A stretch of 7,071 nucleotides of DNA from Verrucomicrobia bacterium UBA1629 (GTDB lineage Bacteria > Verrucomicrobiota > Kiritimatiellia > RFP12 > UBA1067), in the NCBI GenBank assembly GCA_002321305.1, contig DCMF01000002.1, positions 1-7,071 on the forward strand. Reading direction: 5' to 3'. The notes under the pieces were generated by a model that searched no databases, was not told the DNA's origin, and saw only the letters and a list, made by a program, of their open reading frames with translations. Below, in pieces: positions 1 through 6,750 of the stretch (its first letter is position 1; every line of letters starts with the position of its first letter). The position numbers were made by a program, and so were the translations under genes.

Positions 1-77
1 CACTTACTTTTTCAATCGACAGGCTTGTTCGGAGCCGGCTGGCGCAGGCCGCCGAGTGGCACGGGCGGAACCGAATA

Positions 78-86
78 TGGTATAAT
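78..86 (+). promoter_or_regulatory. Extended -10 promoter element upstream of alaS
   Basis: The sequence TGGTATAAT contains a perfect TATAAT hexamer (81-86) with the upstream TG of an extended -10 element (78-79). It stands out sharply in G+C-rich DNA. No convincing -35 hexamer lies 16-18 bases upstream (around 58-64), which is common for extended -10 promoters. Transcription would start near 92-94, giving a leader of roughly 34 bases before the alaS start. This is the only good promoter I see ahead of the three genes, so it may drive all of them. Confidence 0.72.
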
Positions 87-114
87 GCGCGAATCCAAGA
101 AAGATTTTCAGACT

Positions 115-119
115 GAAGG
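115..119 (+). promoter_or_regulatory. Ribosome binding site of alaS
   Basis: GAAGG lies 7 bases before the ATG at 127. It decides the start: the reading frame is open to the left edge of the window, but the residues before 127 do not look like synthetase sequence, while the residues from Met127 onward match a typical synthetase N-terminus. Confidence 0.6.
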
Positions 120-126
120 CATCGAA

Positions 127-1995
127 ATGGCAAAGACCGACATCACGGCGGACGAGCTCCGCGACCTCTATCTCAAGTTCTTCGAGTCGAAGGGGCACAA
201 GATCATCCCCGGCGCCTCGGTGATTCCCGAAAACGACCCGACCGTCCTCTTCACGACGGCGGGCATGCACCCGCTCGTGCCGTACCTGATGGGCGCGATG
301 GAGCATCCGGCGGGGACGCGCCTCACCGACGTGCAGAAGTGCGTCCGGACGGGCGACATCGACGCGGTCGGCGACGCGGCGCACCTCACGTTCTTCGAGA
401 TGCTCGGCAACTGGTCGCTCAACGACTACTTCAAGAAGGAGGCAATCAGCTGGTCGTTCGAGTTCCTGACGACGAAGCTCGGCTTCAGCCCCGAACAGCT
501 CAACGTCACGGTCTTCCGCGGCGAGGGCCGGCCGGGCGAGGACGGCTACATCCCCGCCGACGAGGAGGCCGTCCAGATCTGGAAGTCGCTGGGGCTTCCC
601 GACGAGCGGATCTTCCGCCTGCCGCGCGAGGACAACTGGTGGGGCCCGGCGGGCACGACCGGCCCGTGCGGCCCCGACACCGAGATGTTCATCGACACGG
701 GCAAGCCGAAGTGCGGCCCCGACTGCCGTCCCGGCTGTTCGTGCGGCAAGTACATCGAGATCTGGAACGACGTCTTCATGCAGTACCTCAAGAACGAGGA
801 GGGCAAGTTCGTCCCGCTCGGCCGGCACAACGTCGACACGGGCATGGGCGTCGAGCGCACGGTCTGCATGATGACGGGCGCGCCGACCGTCTACGACACC
901 GAGATCTTCAGGCCGATCATGGAGAAGATCGACGAGCTGCGCGGGGCGGGAGCCGGAACGGACGGGGGCTCTGGCGCCCCCGAACCCTTGCCCATGGATG
1001 AAAATGAAGTTTTGAAGGCGCGCCGCATCATCGCCGACCACATGCGCACGGCGACGTTCATCCTCTGCGACCCGAAGGGCGGCGTGAAGCCGGGCAACGT
1101 GGGCGCGAACTACGTGCTGCGGCGGCTCATCCGCCGCGCGGTGCGCTACGCGCGCCTGCTCGGCATCGCCGAGGGCTTTACCGTGAAGCTCGCCGAGGTC
1201 ATCTGCGAGAAGTACCACCACGTCTACCCCGAGCTCAAGGCGAACCTCGCGCAGTGCCGCCTCGACCTGGAGGCGGAGGAGAAGCGCTTCAACGCGACGC
1301 TGGACAAGGGCGAGGCGATGTACCGGAAGGTCGCCGAGCAGCTGAAGGCGCACGGCCAGTCGCAGATCAGCGGCAAGACGGCCTTCAAGCTCTACGACAC
1401 GTTCGGCTTCCCGTTCGAGATGACGTGCGAGATGGCGGCGAAGGACGGCCTCACGGTCGACAAGGCCGGCTTCGAGGAGGCGAACCGCAAGCACCAGGAG
1501 CTGTCGCGCACGACGAGCGCGGGCGCGTTCAAGGCGGGGCTTCAGGACAACTCGGCGGTCGTCACGCGCATGCACACGGCGACGCACCTCCTGCACGCGG
1601 CGCTCCACCGGGTTCTCGGGCCGACGGCGCTCCAGAAGGGCTCGAACATCACGGCCGAGCGCCTGCGCTTCGACTTCACCTGGCCGCAGCCGATGACGGC
1701 GGAGGAGAAGGCGAAGGTCGAGGCGCTCGTCAACGAATGGATCGCCGAGGGCATTCCCGTCACGAAGAAGATGACGACCGTCGAGGAGGCGAAGAAGGAG
1801 GGCGCGATGGCGCTCTTCGGCGCGAAGTACGGCGACCAGGTCTCGCTCTACTCGATCGGCGACGTCTCGAAGGAGATCTGCTGCGGGCCGCACGTCGCGA
1901 ACACGAAGGAGCTCGGCAGCTTCAAGATCGCGAAGGAGCAGAGCTCGTCCGCCGGCGTCCGCCGCATCAAGGCGGTCATCGGAAACCTGGGCTGA
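127..1995 (+). CDS. alaS: Alanine--tRNA ligase, short form lacking C-Ala domain
   Basis: Class II synthetase that charges tRNA-Ala with alanine in the cytoplasm and edits mischarged Ser/Gly-tRNA. The product is 622 aa, against about 875 in E. coli. Visible are the motif-2 region FFEMLGNWSLNDYF (89-102), GPCGPDTE (179-186), GMGVERT in motif 3, and VLRRLIRRAVR of the tRNA-recognition helices. The editing-site zinc ligands are all present: HxxxH at His483/His487 and CxxxH at Cys585/His589. Compared with the usual family, about 95 residues are missing between FGFP (426-429) and HTATH (483-487), and the protein ends 33 residues after His589, so the C-terminal dimerisation/C-Ala domain is absent. 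A four-cysteine cluster (196, 200, 204, 206) may bind an additional zinc. A Gly/Pro-rich stretch (273-296) carries unusual codons. The editing motifs rule out an isolated catalytic fragment. The intact frame and good RBS argue for a functional gene. Confidence 0.95.
   Translation: MAKTDITADELRDLYLKFFESKGHKIIPGASVIPENDPTVLFTTAGMHPLVPYLMGAMEHPAGTRLTDVQKCVRTGDIDAVGDAAHLTFFEMLGNWSLNDYFKKEAISWSFEFLTTKLGFSPEQLNVTVFRGEGRPGEDGYIPADEEAVQIWKSLGLPDERIFRLPREDNWWGPAGTTGPCGPDTEMFIDTGKPKCGPDCRPGCSCGKYIEIWNDVFMQYLKNEEGKFVPLGRHNVDTGMGVERTVCMMTGAPTVYDTEIFRPIMEKIDELRGAGAGTDGGSGAPEPLPMDENEVLKARRIIADHMRTATFILCDPKGGVKPGNVGANYVLRRLIRRAVRYARLLGIAEGFTVKLAEVICEKYHHVYPELKANLAQCRLDLEAEEKRFNATLDKGEAMYRKVAEQLKAHGQSQISGKTAFKLYDTFGFPFEMTCEMAAKDGLTVDKAGFEEANRKHQELSRTTSAGAFKAGLQDNSAVVTRMHTATHLLHAALHRVLGPTALQKGSNITAERLRFDFTWPQPMTAEEKAKVEALVNEWIAEGIPVTKKMTTVEEAKKEGAMALFGAKYGDQVSLYSIGDVSKEICCGPHVANTKELGSFKIAKEQSSSAGVRRIKAVIGNLG
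949..1014 (+). other. Low-complexity insertion-like patch within alaS with atypical codons
   Basis: Codons for residues 275-296 include GGA, TCT, GAA (three times), TTG (twice), GAT, AAT and GTT, whereas the surrounding gene almost always uses codons ending in G or C. The encoded segment is Gly/Ala/Pro-rich and then acidic, and lies between the catalytic domain and the tRNA-recognition helices. It contains an inverted repeat, GGGGGC (964-969) and GCCCCC (976-981), with a 6-base loop. It looks like a small in-frame insertion or a relaxed linker; the two cannot be separated without homologues. Confidence 0.4.
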
Positions 1996-2011
1996 CGGAC
2001 GCGACCTGCAT

Positions 2012-2015
2012 GGAG
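2012..2015 (+). promoter_or_regulatory. Ribosome binding site of the ketosynthase-like gene
   Basis: GGAG lies 5 bases before the ATG at 2021, inside the 25-base gap after the alaS stop. An ATG at 2010 is in a different frame and has no purine-rich leader. The ATG at 2021 places PVAIVGMSCRF, the classic ketosynthase N-terminus, at residues 4-14. Confidence 0.55.
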
Positions 2016-2020
2016 CGGCG

Positions 2021-3424
2021 ATGACGACGCCTGTGGCCATTGTCGGCATGTCCTGCCGTTTCGCCGGCTGTGCCACGCCTGCGGCGCTGTGGGAGGCGGT
2101 CATGTCCCGCAAGGCCCTGCTGACGCCGCCCGGTCCGGAGGCCGAGCTGCCGTTCGGGCAGAAGAACGTCTTCGCGCGGCCCTATCCGACGCGGCTTGGC
2201 CAGCTCGGCGACCTCTATGCCTGCGTGCCCTCGATGCAGAACTTTCCGCGCCAGGTGAACGCGGGCGAGAACCAGGACCTCTACTTCGCGACGCAGCTCG
2301 CGTTCGACGCGCTCGCCGACGCGGCGATGAAGCCGCACGCGAATCCGCCCGTGCGCGGCACGGTGCGCTTCGGCTATGCGCCGCCGTTCAACGCCTCGAC
2401 GGTCAACTGGCTGCAGCACACGGCGTTCCTCGACCAGACGCTCGACGTCGTGCGCCGCTTCTTCCCCCATGCGCCGGAGGAGGCGATGGAGGCCGTCAAG
2501 GCCAAGCTGCTCGAGTCCCTGCCGCCGCCGGACGCGGCCTCGTTCCTGATGGGCGCGGGCTACCGGCTCGCCTCGTGGATCGCGCGCGAATGCGGCTTCG
2601 ACGGCGCGGCGACGATCATGGACGCCGGCCTGCTGACGGGCGCGGCGACGCTCGCGAACGCGGTGGACGACCTCGTTTCGGGCCGTGCCGACGTCGCGCT
2701 CGCGGGCGCGCTCACGCCGCCGCTCTCTTGCGCCTATCTCGAGGGGCTCTCCGGCGAGACGACGTTCTCGACGCGCGCCGAGCTGCATCCCTTTGCGGAG
2801 GAGCAGGACGGCACGATCCCCGGCGAGGGCGGCGCGTTCTTCGTCCTGAAGCGGCGGGCGGACGCCCTGCGCGACCATGACCGGATCTACGCGCTCGTGC
2901 GCGGCGTCGCGATCGGCCACAATCCCGCGCACGATCCCTCGACCGTCTTCGCCGAGGCCGCCGCACGCGCGGCGGTGCCCGTGACGTCCATCGGCCTCGT
3001 CGAGGCGGACGGCGCGGGGCTGAAGGAGGCCGAGGCGCGCGAGCTGGAGGCGATCCGCCGTCTCTGGGGCGAACACACGCCGGGCTCGCCGCTCGTGGGC
3101 GTCGGCTCCGTGAAGGGCAACATCGGGCACACCCTGCGCGCGGCGATGGCGGCGGGGCTCGTGAAGACGGCGCTTGCCCTGCACAGGAAGGTCCTGCCGC
3201 CGCAGATCCCGGCGGAGCGTCCCGCCGACTCGGTCTCCGACCTCGCGTCGAGCGCCTACCTCCTGTCCGAGGCGCGTCCGTGGATCTCCGGCGACACGGC
3301 GTCGCCGCGCCGCGCGGCCGTCCTCGGCGCGAACTTCGATCCCGTCAACCCGGTGGGCACGGCGTCGTCCGTCGGGCGCACGGCCGCCATCATCCTCGAG
3401 GAGGAGCCGGAGGACCGCACATGA
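2021..3424 (+). CDS. Ketosynthase-fold protein lacking the catalytic cysteine (chain-length-factor-like)
   Basis: 467 aa, a complete thiolase-fold ketosynthase (KS) of the type I polyketide / PUFA-synthase kind. Fold markers are VAIVGMSCRF (5-14), GENQDLYFATQLAFDALADA after the first third, a VNWLQHTAFLDQTLDVVRRF stretch that I associate with iterative secondary-lipid synthases, the HPFAEEQDGTIPGEGGAFFVLKR core, and VGSVKGNIGHTLRAA (361-375). The active-site loop, usually DAACASSL, reads DAGLLTGA (201-208), so Leu204 replaces the nucleophilic Cys. The EAHGTGT motif reads EADGAGL (328-334), so Asp330 replaces the first catalytic His. Lys365 and the second His (His370) remain. The C-terminal GGTNAH motif is also lost (GRTAA, 452-456). 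It cannot condense acyl chains by the normal mechanism. Loss of the Cys is typical of chain-length factors and of Gln-type decarboxylating KS domains, but Leu is neither Gln nor common. The frame is intact with host-like codon use, which suggests a maintained structural or chain-length role. It overlaps the next gene by 4 bases. Confidence 0.88.
   Translation: MTTPVAIVGMSCRFAGCATPAALWEAVMSRKALLTPPGPEAELPFGQKNVFARPYPTRLGQLGDLYACVPSMQNFPRQVNAGENQDLYFATQLAFDALADAAMKPHANPPVRGTVRFGYAPPFNASTVNWLQHTAFLDQTLDVVRRFFPHAPEEAMEAVKAKLLESLPPPDAASFLMGAGYRLASWIARECGFDGAATIMDAGLLTGAATLANAVDDLVSGRADVALAGALTPPLSCAYLEGLSGETTFSTRAELHPFAEEQDGTIPGEGGAFFVLKRRADALRDHDRIYALVRGVAIGHNPAHDPSTVFAEAAARAAVPVTSIGLVEADGAGLKEAEARELEAIRRLWGEHTPGSPLVGVGSVKGNIGHTLRAAMAAGLVKTALALHRKVLPPQIPAERPADSVSDLASSAYLLSEARPWISGDTASPRRAAVLGANFDPVNPVGTASSVGRTAAIILEEEPEDRT
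3409..3413 (+). promoter_or_regulatory. Ribosome binding site within the KS-like gene end, for the AT-DH-PPTase gene
   Basis: GGAGG lies 7 bases before the ATG at 3421, within the last codons of the preceding gene. The start ATG overlaps the upstream stop as ATGA (3421-3424), a typical arrangement for translational coupling. In-frame open sequence reaches farther upstream, to about 3280, but it overlaps the KS-like gene and has no matching leader. Confidence 0.65.
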
Positions 3425-6400
3425 CCGAGCTCGTCCTGGTCCGTGCCGCCGACGAGGCGGCGCTCGTCGCCGAGCTGGCGCGGCTCGTCGCGTTCCTCGA
3501 CCGCGTGCCCGAAGTCGCGCTCGCGGACGTCGCCTACACCTGCGCGCTGCGGACGGGCGCGTGCGCGCTCGCCGTCATCGCGGACGACGTGCCGTCGCTG
3601 CGCGCGCGCCTCGTCTCCGCGAAGGGCCGTCTCGAAAGCGGGGCGGCGAAGCGCATCCGCGACAAGAGCGGCACGTACTACGCGCGCGAGCGCCTGCTGG
3701 GTCCGGGCGGCGGCCGGCTCGCGTTCGTCTACCCCGGCGTGCCGGGCTTCTACCCCGACATGCTGCGCGACCTCGCGATCGCCTGCCCGCCCTGCCGCGC
3801 GGCGTTCGACGAGCTGGAGGAGGCGCTGAAGGACGACCCGTCGTTCACGCCCTCGTCGTTCGTCTTCCCGCCCGCGCCCTACTACCGCCACGACGCGGAC
3901 ATCTTCTCGTCCGGCGCCTACGCCGAGGCGCTGGTCGCGACCTACACGGGCTGCGTCGCGCTCACGCGCCTCCTGAAGTCCGTCGGCCTGGGCCCCGACG
4001 GCGTCGTCGGCTTCGCGGGCGGCGACCTCGCGGCGATGATGACGTCCGGCGCCGCCGGCGAGAACCTGGAGCGCCCGAAGCGCATCCGCGCCATCACCGA
4101 CATCTACCGCATCGTCCACAAGGCCGTCAACCACGGGGGGCTGCCGAAGGTCGCCGTGCTGACGGTGCTGCTGCGCCATCCGGGGGAGATCGACGGGGCG
4201 GTGGCGTCGTTCCCGAAGGACAAGGTCTTCCTCGCCGTCGACTTCTCGCCGCGCCAGAAGACCTTCGTCGTCGCCGCCGACTGGGAGGCGCCCGTGACGG
4301 AGCTGCTCGTCGCGGCGGGCGCGCGCGTGGTGAAGCTCGCGCTCGACCGCCCGTTCAACACGCCGCTCTGCGAATCGCTCGTCCCCGCCGTGCGCAAGTT
4401 CGCGGACGCCTGGATGAAGCGCGAGAGCGTCTGCGACGTCTACTCCTGCGCGACGGCTGCGCGCGTGCCCTCCGGTAGGCGCGCCGCCCGCAAGGACTCG
4501 GCGGCGCGCTGGGCGCTGCCCGTGCGCTTCCGCGAGACGGTGCGGCGGATGTTCGACGACGGCTACCGCGTCTTCCTGGAGGTCGGGCCGCGCGGCCTCA
4601 TGACGGCGGCGGTCGCGGACACGCTGCGCGGCGAGGCGCACGCGGCGATCGCCCTCAACTCGATCCACCGCAGCGGACGCCTCCAGCTGCTGCACGCGCT
4701 CGGCCAGCTCGCGGCGCTCGGCGCGCCGGTGGACATCGCGTCCGCCTGCGCGCGGCGCGGCGCGAAGGCGCTCGACTTCGACGCGGCGCTCGCGCTCGAG
4801 GTGCGCAAGGACGCCGAGATGAAGCTGTCGCGCGCGTTCCCGCGCCTGACGCTCCTCTCCGCCGCGGCGCCGCTCTCCGGCGCGACGTTCCTCGCCGAGC
4901 CGAAGGGGCGCGGGGCGAAGGCGGCCGCGCGCGCCGCCGCGCTCGCCCAGCAGTCGCGCCGACAGCGCCAGTTCGACTTCGGCGCGCTCAATCCGCTCGT
5001 CTCCGACGCGGACACGCTGGAGTCGACGCCGGGCGTCTCCGTCGAGATCGTCAAGGAGTTCCGCCTGCTGGACCTGCCGTTCCTCGGCGACTACGCGCTC
5101 GGCACGAGCCAGATGAGCTATTCCGACCCGAACCTGCGGGGGCTCATCCCGCTCATGCCGTCCGTCGGCGCCGAGCTGATGGCCGAGACGGCCCAGCTCG
5201 TGATGCCGAACCGCACGCTGCTGCGGATCGAGGATCTCGTCTGCCGCCGCATGACCTCGTTCGAGAAGGGGCGGCTCCGGCTGACGGTCAAGGCCGAGCG
5301 CGTGCCGGCCGCCGCGCCGTCGGAGTCGGCGTTCAAGGTGCAGATCCGCGACGACCGCCCCAACGCGACGTTCACCTGGGCGGCGATGGAGGCGACGGTC
5401 GTCCTCGCGCCGTCGCTGCCGCCGTCCCCGCCCGTCGCGGTCGATCCGCTCTCGCGGCCGCGCAGCGTCCACTGGTCGGGGCGCGACGTCTACCCCGCGC
5501 GCCTGAGCGCCGGGCCGCGCCTGCGCAACATCGCGTTCGTCGAGTCGTGGAGCGAGAACGGCATCGACTACGAGGTGACCGTGCCGCCGCTCGCCGGCAA
5601 CGTCGCGTTCACGCGCTTCCCGCTCTGGGCGGTCAACCCGCTGCTGCTGGAGTCGGTCGTCGAGGGCTTCCCGCTCTGGCGCAGCCACGAGCGCTTCGCG
5701 GGCGCGTTCTCGTTCCCGTTCCGCGTTCGGCGCATCGCCTTCGGCGGCGTCGCGCCGAACGAGGGCGACCGCCTGAAGTGCTACATGCGCCTGACGGGCG
5801 TGACGCCGCGCAGCCACCTCTGCGACATCACGGCGACGGACGGCAACGGCAAGGTGCTCGTCGCGGTCTCCGGCTGGGAGGAGCTGACCGAGCGCGTGCC
5901 GATCGGCTACCGCCAGCTCATCCTGCAGCCCGCGACGACGTTCCTCACCGAGCCGATCGGCGGAGACCTCGTCGGCAACCCCTCGACGGACGTCGCGACG
6001 GCGTTCGTGACGGACATCCCCTATCCGCTCTTCGAGCGCAACGAGGAGATGTGGCTCAAGACGCTCTCGCACGTCATCCTCGACGCGTCCGAACGCCGCG
6101 AGTTCGCCGAGATGACCGGCTCGGCCTCGCGACGGACGGAATGGCTCTTCGGGCGCATCGCGGCGAAGGAGGCCGTGCGCCGCTTCCTCAAGGACTTCTA
6201 CCAGGCCCGCTGGAGCGACGCGGACATCCGCATCTGGCCGGACGACTCCGGCAAGCCGCACGCGCTCGGCGCGTGGAACGACTACCTCGCGACGAAGCTC
6301 GACATCGCCATCGCGCACACGGCGCAGTTCGTCGTCGCGATCGCGGCGGCGAACGCGCGCGTCGGCGTGGACGTCGAATCGACGGCGCGCGACCTCTCGG

Positions 6401-6726
6401 AGGAGTTCGCCGCCGGCGTCTTCACGCCGGAGGAGCTGGACCTCGCCGCGCGGGCGGCGAACGCCGCGCAGGCCGTCATCAAGTTCTGGTGCGCGAAGGA
6501 GGCCGTCTCGAAGGCGCTGGGGACGGGCATCCGCTACTCGCCGAAGGAGATGGTGGTCACGGAGTTCCTTGCGGACTCCGGCGCGCTCACGATGCGGCTC
6601 GAAGGCGGCTGGGTCGAGGCGTTCAAGGCGTTCAAGGGCCGCGACATCGGCGTGACGGTGCGCACGTTCCGCGACCATGCGCTCGCCTCCTGCTTCATCC
6701 CCGCCACGCTGTTCGGCGAGAGCTGA
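3421..6726 (+). CDS. Pseudo-acyltransferase / pseudo-dehydratase / phosphopantetheinyl transferase fusion
   Basis: 1101 aa, four regions. (a) About 1-98 is a KS-AT linker (VALADVAYTCALR), normally fused behind a KS. (b) About 99-450 is an acyltransferase fold: the GQGSQ loop reads GVPGF (106-110), the nucleophile motif GHSxG reads GFAGG (197-201) with Ala199 for Ser, the distal His is Asn313 (RPFNTPL), yet FLEVGP (385-390) is kept. An Ala/Arg-rich linker follows (about 480-545). (c) About 546-830 is a double-hotdog dehydratase (DH) fold: the catalytic His of HxxxGxxxxP is Tyr558 (GDYALG) and the Asp of the second hotdog is Glu744 (NPLLLES), with Gln to Glu748; SFPFRVRRI (764-772) and GWEELTERVP (818-827) keep the fold. 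(d) About 875-1101 is a Sfp/HetI-type PPTase that would transfer phosphopantetheine from CoA to an ACP serine. It is intact: RRTEWLFGRIAAKEAV (904-918), GKP (944-946), AIAHT (963-967), VGVDVE (981-986) and FWCAKEAVSKALGTGI (1022-1037). Metal and CoA residues Asp984, Glu986, Glu1027 and Lys1031 are present. There is no ACP or KR domain. The DH-PPTase C-terminus recalls enediyne and HglE/PUFA-like synthases. The PPTase is the only domain expected to be catalytic. Confidence 0.87.
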   Translation: MTELVLVRAADEAALVAELARLVAFLDRVPEVALADVAYTCALRTGACALAVIADDVPSLRARLVSAKGRLESGAAKRIRDKSGTYYARERLLGPGGGRLAFVYPGVPGFYPDMLRDLAIACPPCRAAFDELEEALKDDPSFTPSSFVFPPAPYYRHDADIFSSGAYAEALVATYTGCVALTRLLKSVGLGPDGVVGFAGGDLAAMMTSGAAGENLERPKRIRAITDIYRIVHKAVNHGGLPKVAVLTVLLRHPGEIDGAVASFPKDKVFLAVDFSPRQKTFVVAADWEAPVTELLVAAGARVVKLALDRPFNTPLCESLVPAVRKFADAWMKRESVCDVYSCATAARVPSGRRAARKDSAARWALPVRFRETVRRMFDDGYRVFLEVGPRGLMTAAVADTLRGEAHAAIALNSIHRSGRLQLLHALGQLAALGAPVDIASACARRGAKALDFDAALALEVRKDAEMKLSRAFPRLTLLSAAAPLSGATFLAEPKGRGAKAAARAAALAQQSRRQRQFDFGALNPLVSDADTLESTPGVSVEIVKEFRLLDLPFLGDYALGTSQMSYSDPNLRGLIPLMPSVGAELMAETAQLVMPNRTLLRIEDLVCRRMTSFEKGRLRLTVKAERVPAAAPSESAFKVQIRDDRPNATFTWAAMEATVVLAPSLPPSPPVAVDPLSRPRSVHWSGRDVYPARLSAGPRLRNIAFVESWSENGIDYEVTVPPLAGNVAFTRFPLWAVNPLLLESVVEGFPLWRSHERFAGAFSFPFRVRRIAFGGVAPNEGDRLKCYMRLTGVTPRSHLCDITATDGNGKVLVAVSGWEELTERVPIGYRQLILQPATTFLTEPIGGDLVGNPSTDVATAFVTDIPYPLFERNEEMWLKTLSHVILDASERREFAEMTGSASRRTEWLFGRIAAKEAVRRFLKDFYQARWSDADIRIWPDDSGKPHALGAWNDYLATKLDIAIAHTAQFVVAIAAANARVGVDVESTARDLSEEFAAGVFTPEELDLAARAANAAQAVIKFWCAKEAVSKALGTGIRYSPKEMVVTEFLADSGALTMRLEGGWVEAFKAFKGRDIGVTVRTFRDHALASCFIPATLFGES

Positions 6727-6750
6727 CGGGCTTCGCCCGGCCCGGGCCGG
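6727..6750 (+). terminator. Tandem G+C-rich hairpins directly after the last gene (weak terminator candidate)
   Basis: Right after the TGA stop, CGGGC (6727-6731) and GCCCG (6735-6739) form a 5-bp stem with a TTC loop. A perfect 14-base palindrome, CCGGCCCGGGCCGG, covers 6737-6750 and overlaps it, so the two structures are alternatives. No T-tract follows, so this is not a classic intrinsic terminator. It may stabilise the 3' end or act in a Rho-dependent context. Confidence 0.35.

Noticed and set aside
25..126. Upstream alternative start of alaS at TTG 25
   Set aside because: It lies ahead of the promoter -10 element, and the added residues do not resemble a synthetase N-terminus.
4..2112. 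Long minus-strand open frame opposite alaS
   Set aside because: Arg/Ala/Leu-rich shadow produced by G/C-ending codons on the other strand; no family motif, and it runs opposite a clear alaS.
1976..3184. Minus-strand open frame opposite the ketosynthase-like gene
   Set aside because: Same shadow composition, no recognisable motif, conflicts with a good KS-fold protein.
2021..3424. Ordinary FabF/KS condensing enzyme
   Set aside because: The catalytic Cys and first His are replaced (Leu204, Asp330), so an active condensing enzyme is not supported.
3256..6678. Very long minus-strand open frame opposite the fusion gene
   Set aside because: Extremely Arg-rich composition without domains; mirrors the codon bias of the real + strand gene, whose motifs are unambiguous.
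3421..6726. Pseudogene interpretation of the fusion gene
   Set aside because: The frame is intact over 1101 codons, codon bias is host-like, and the C-terminal PPTase has all its motifs.
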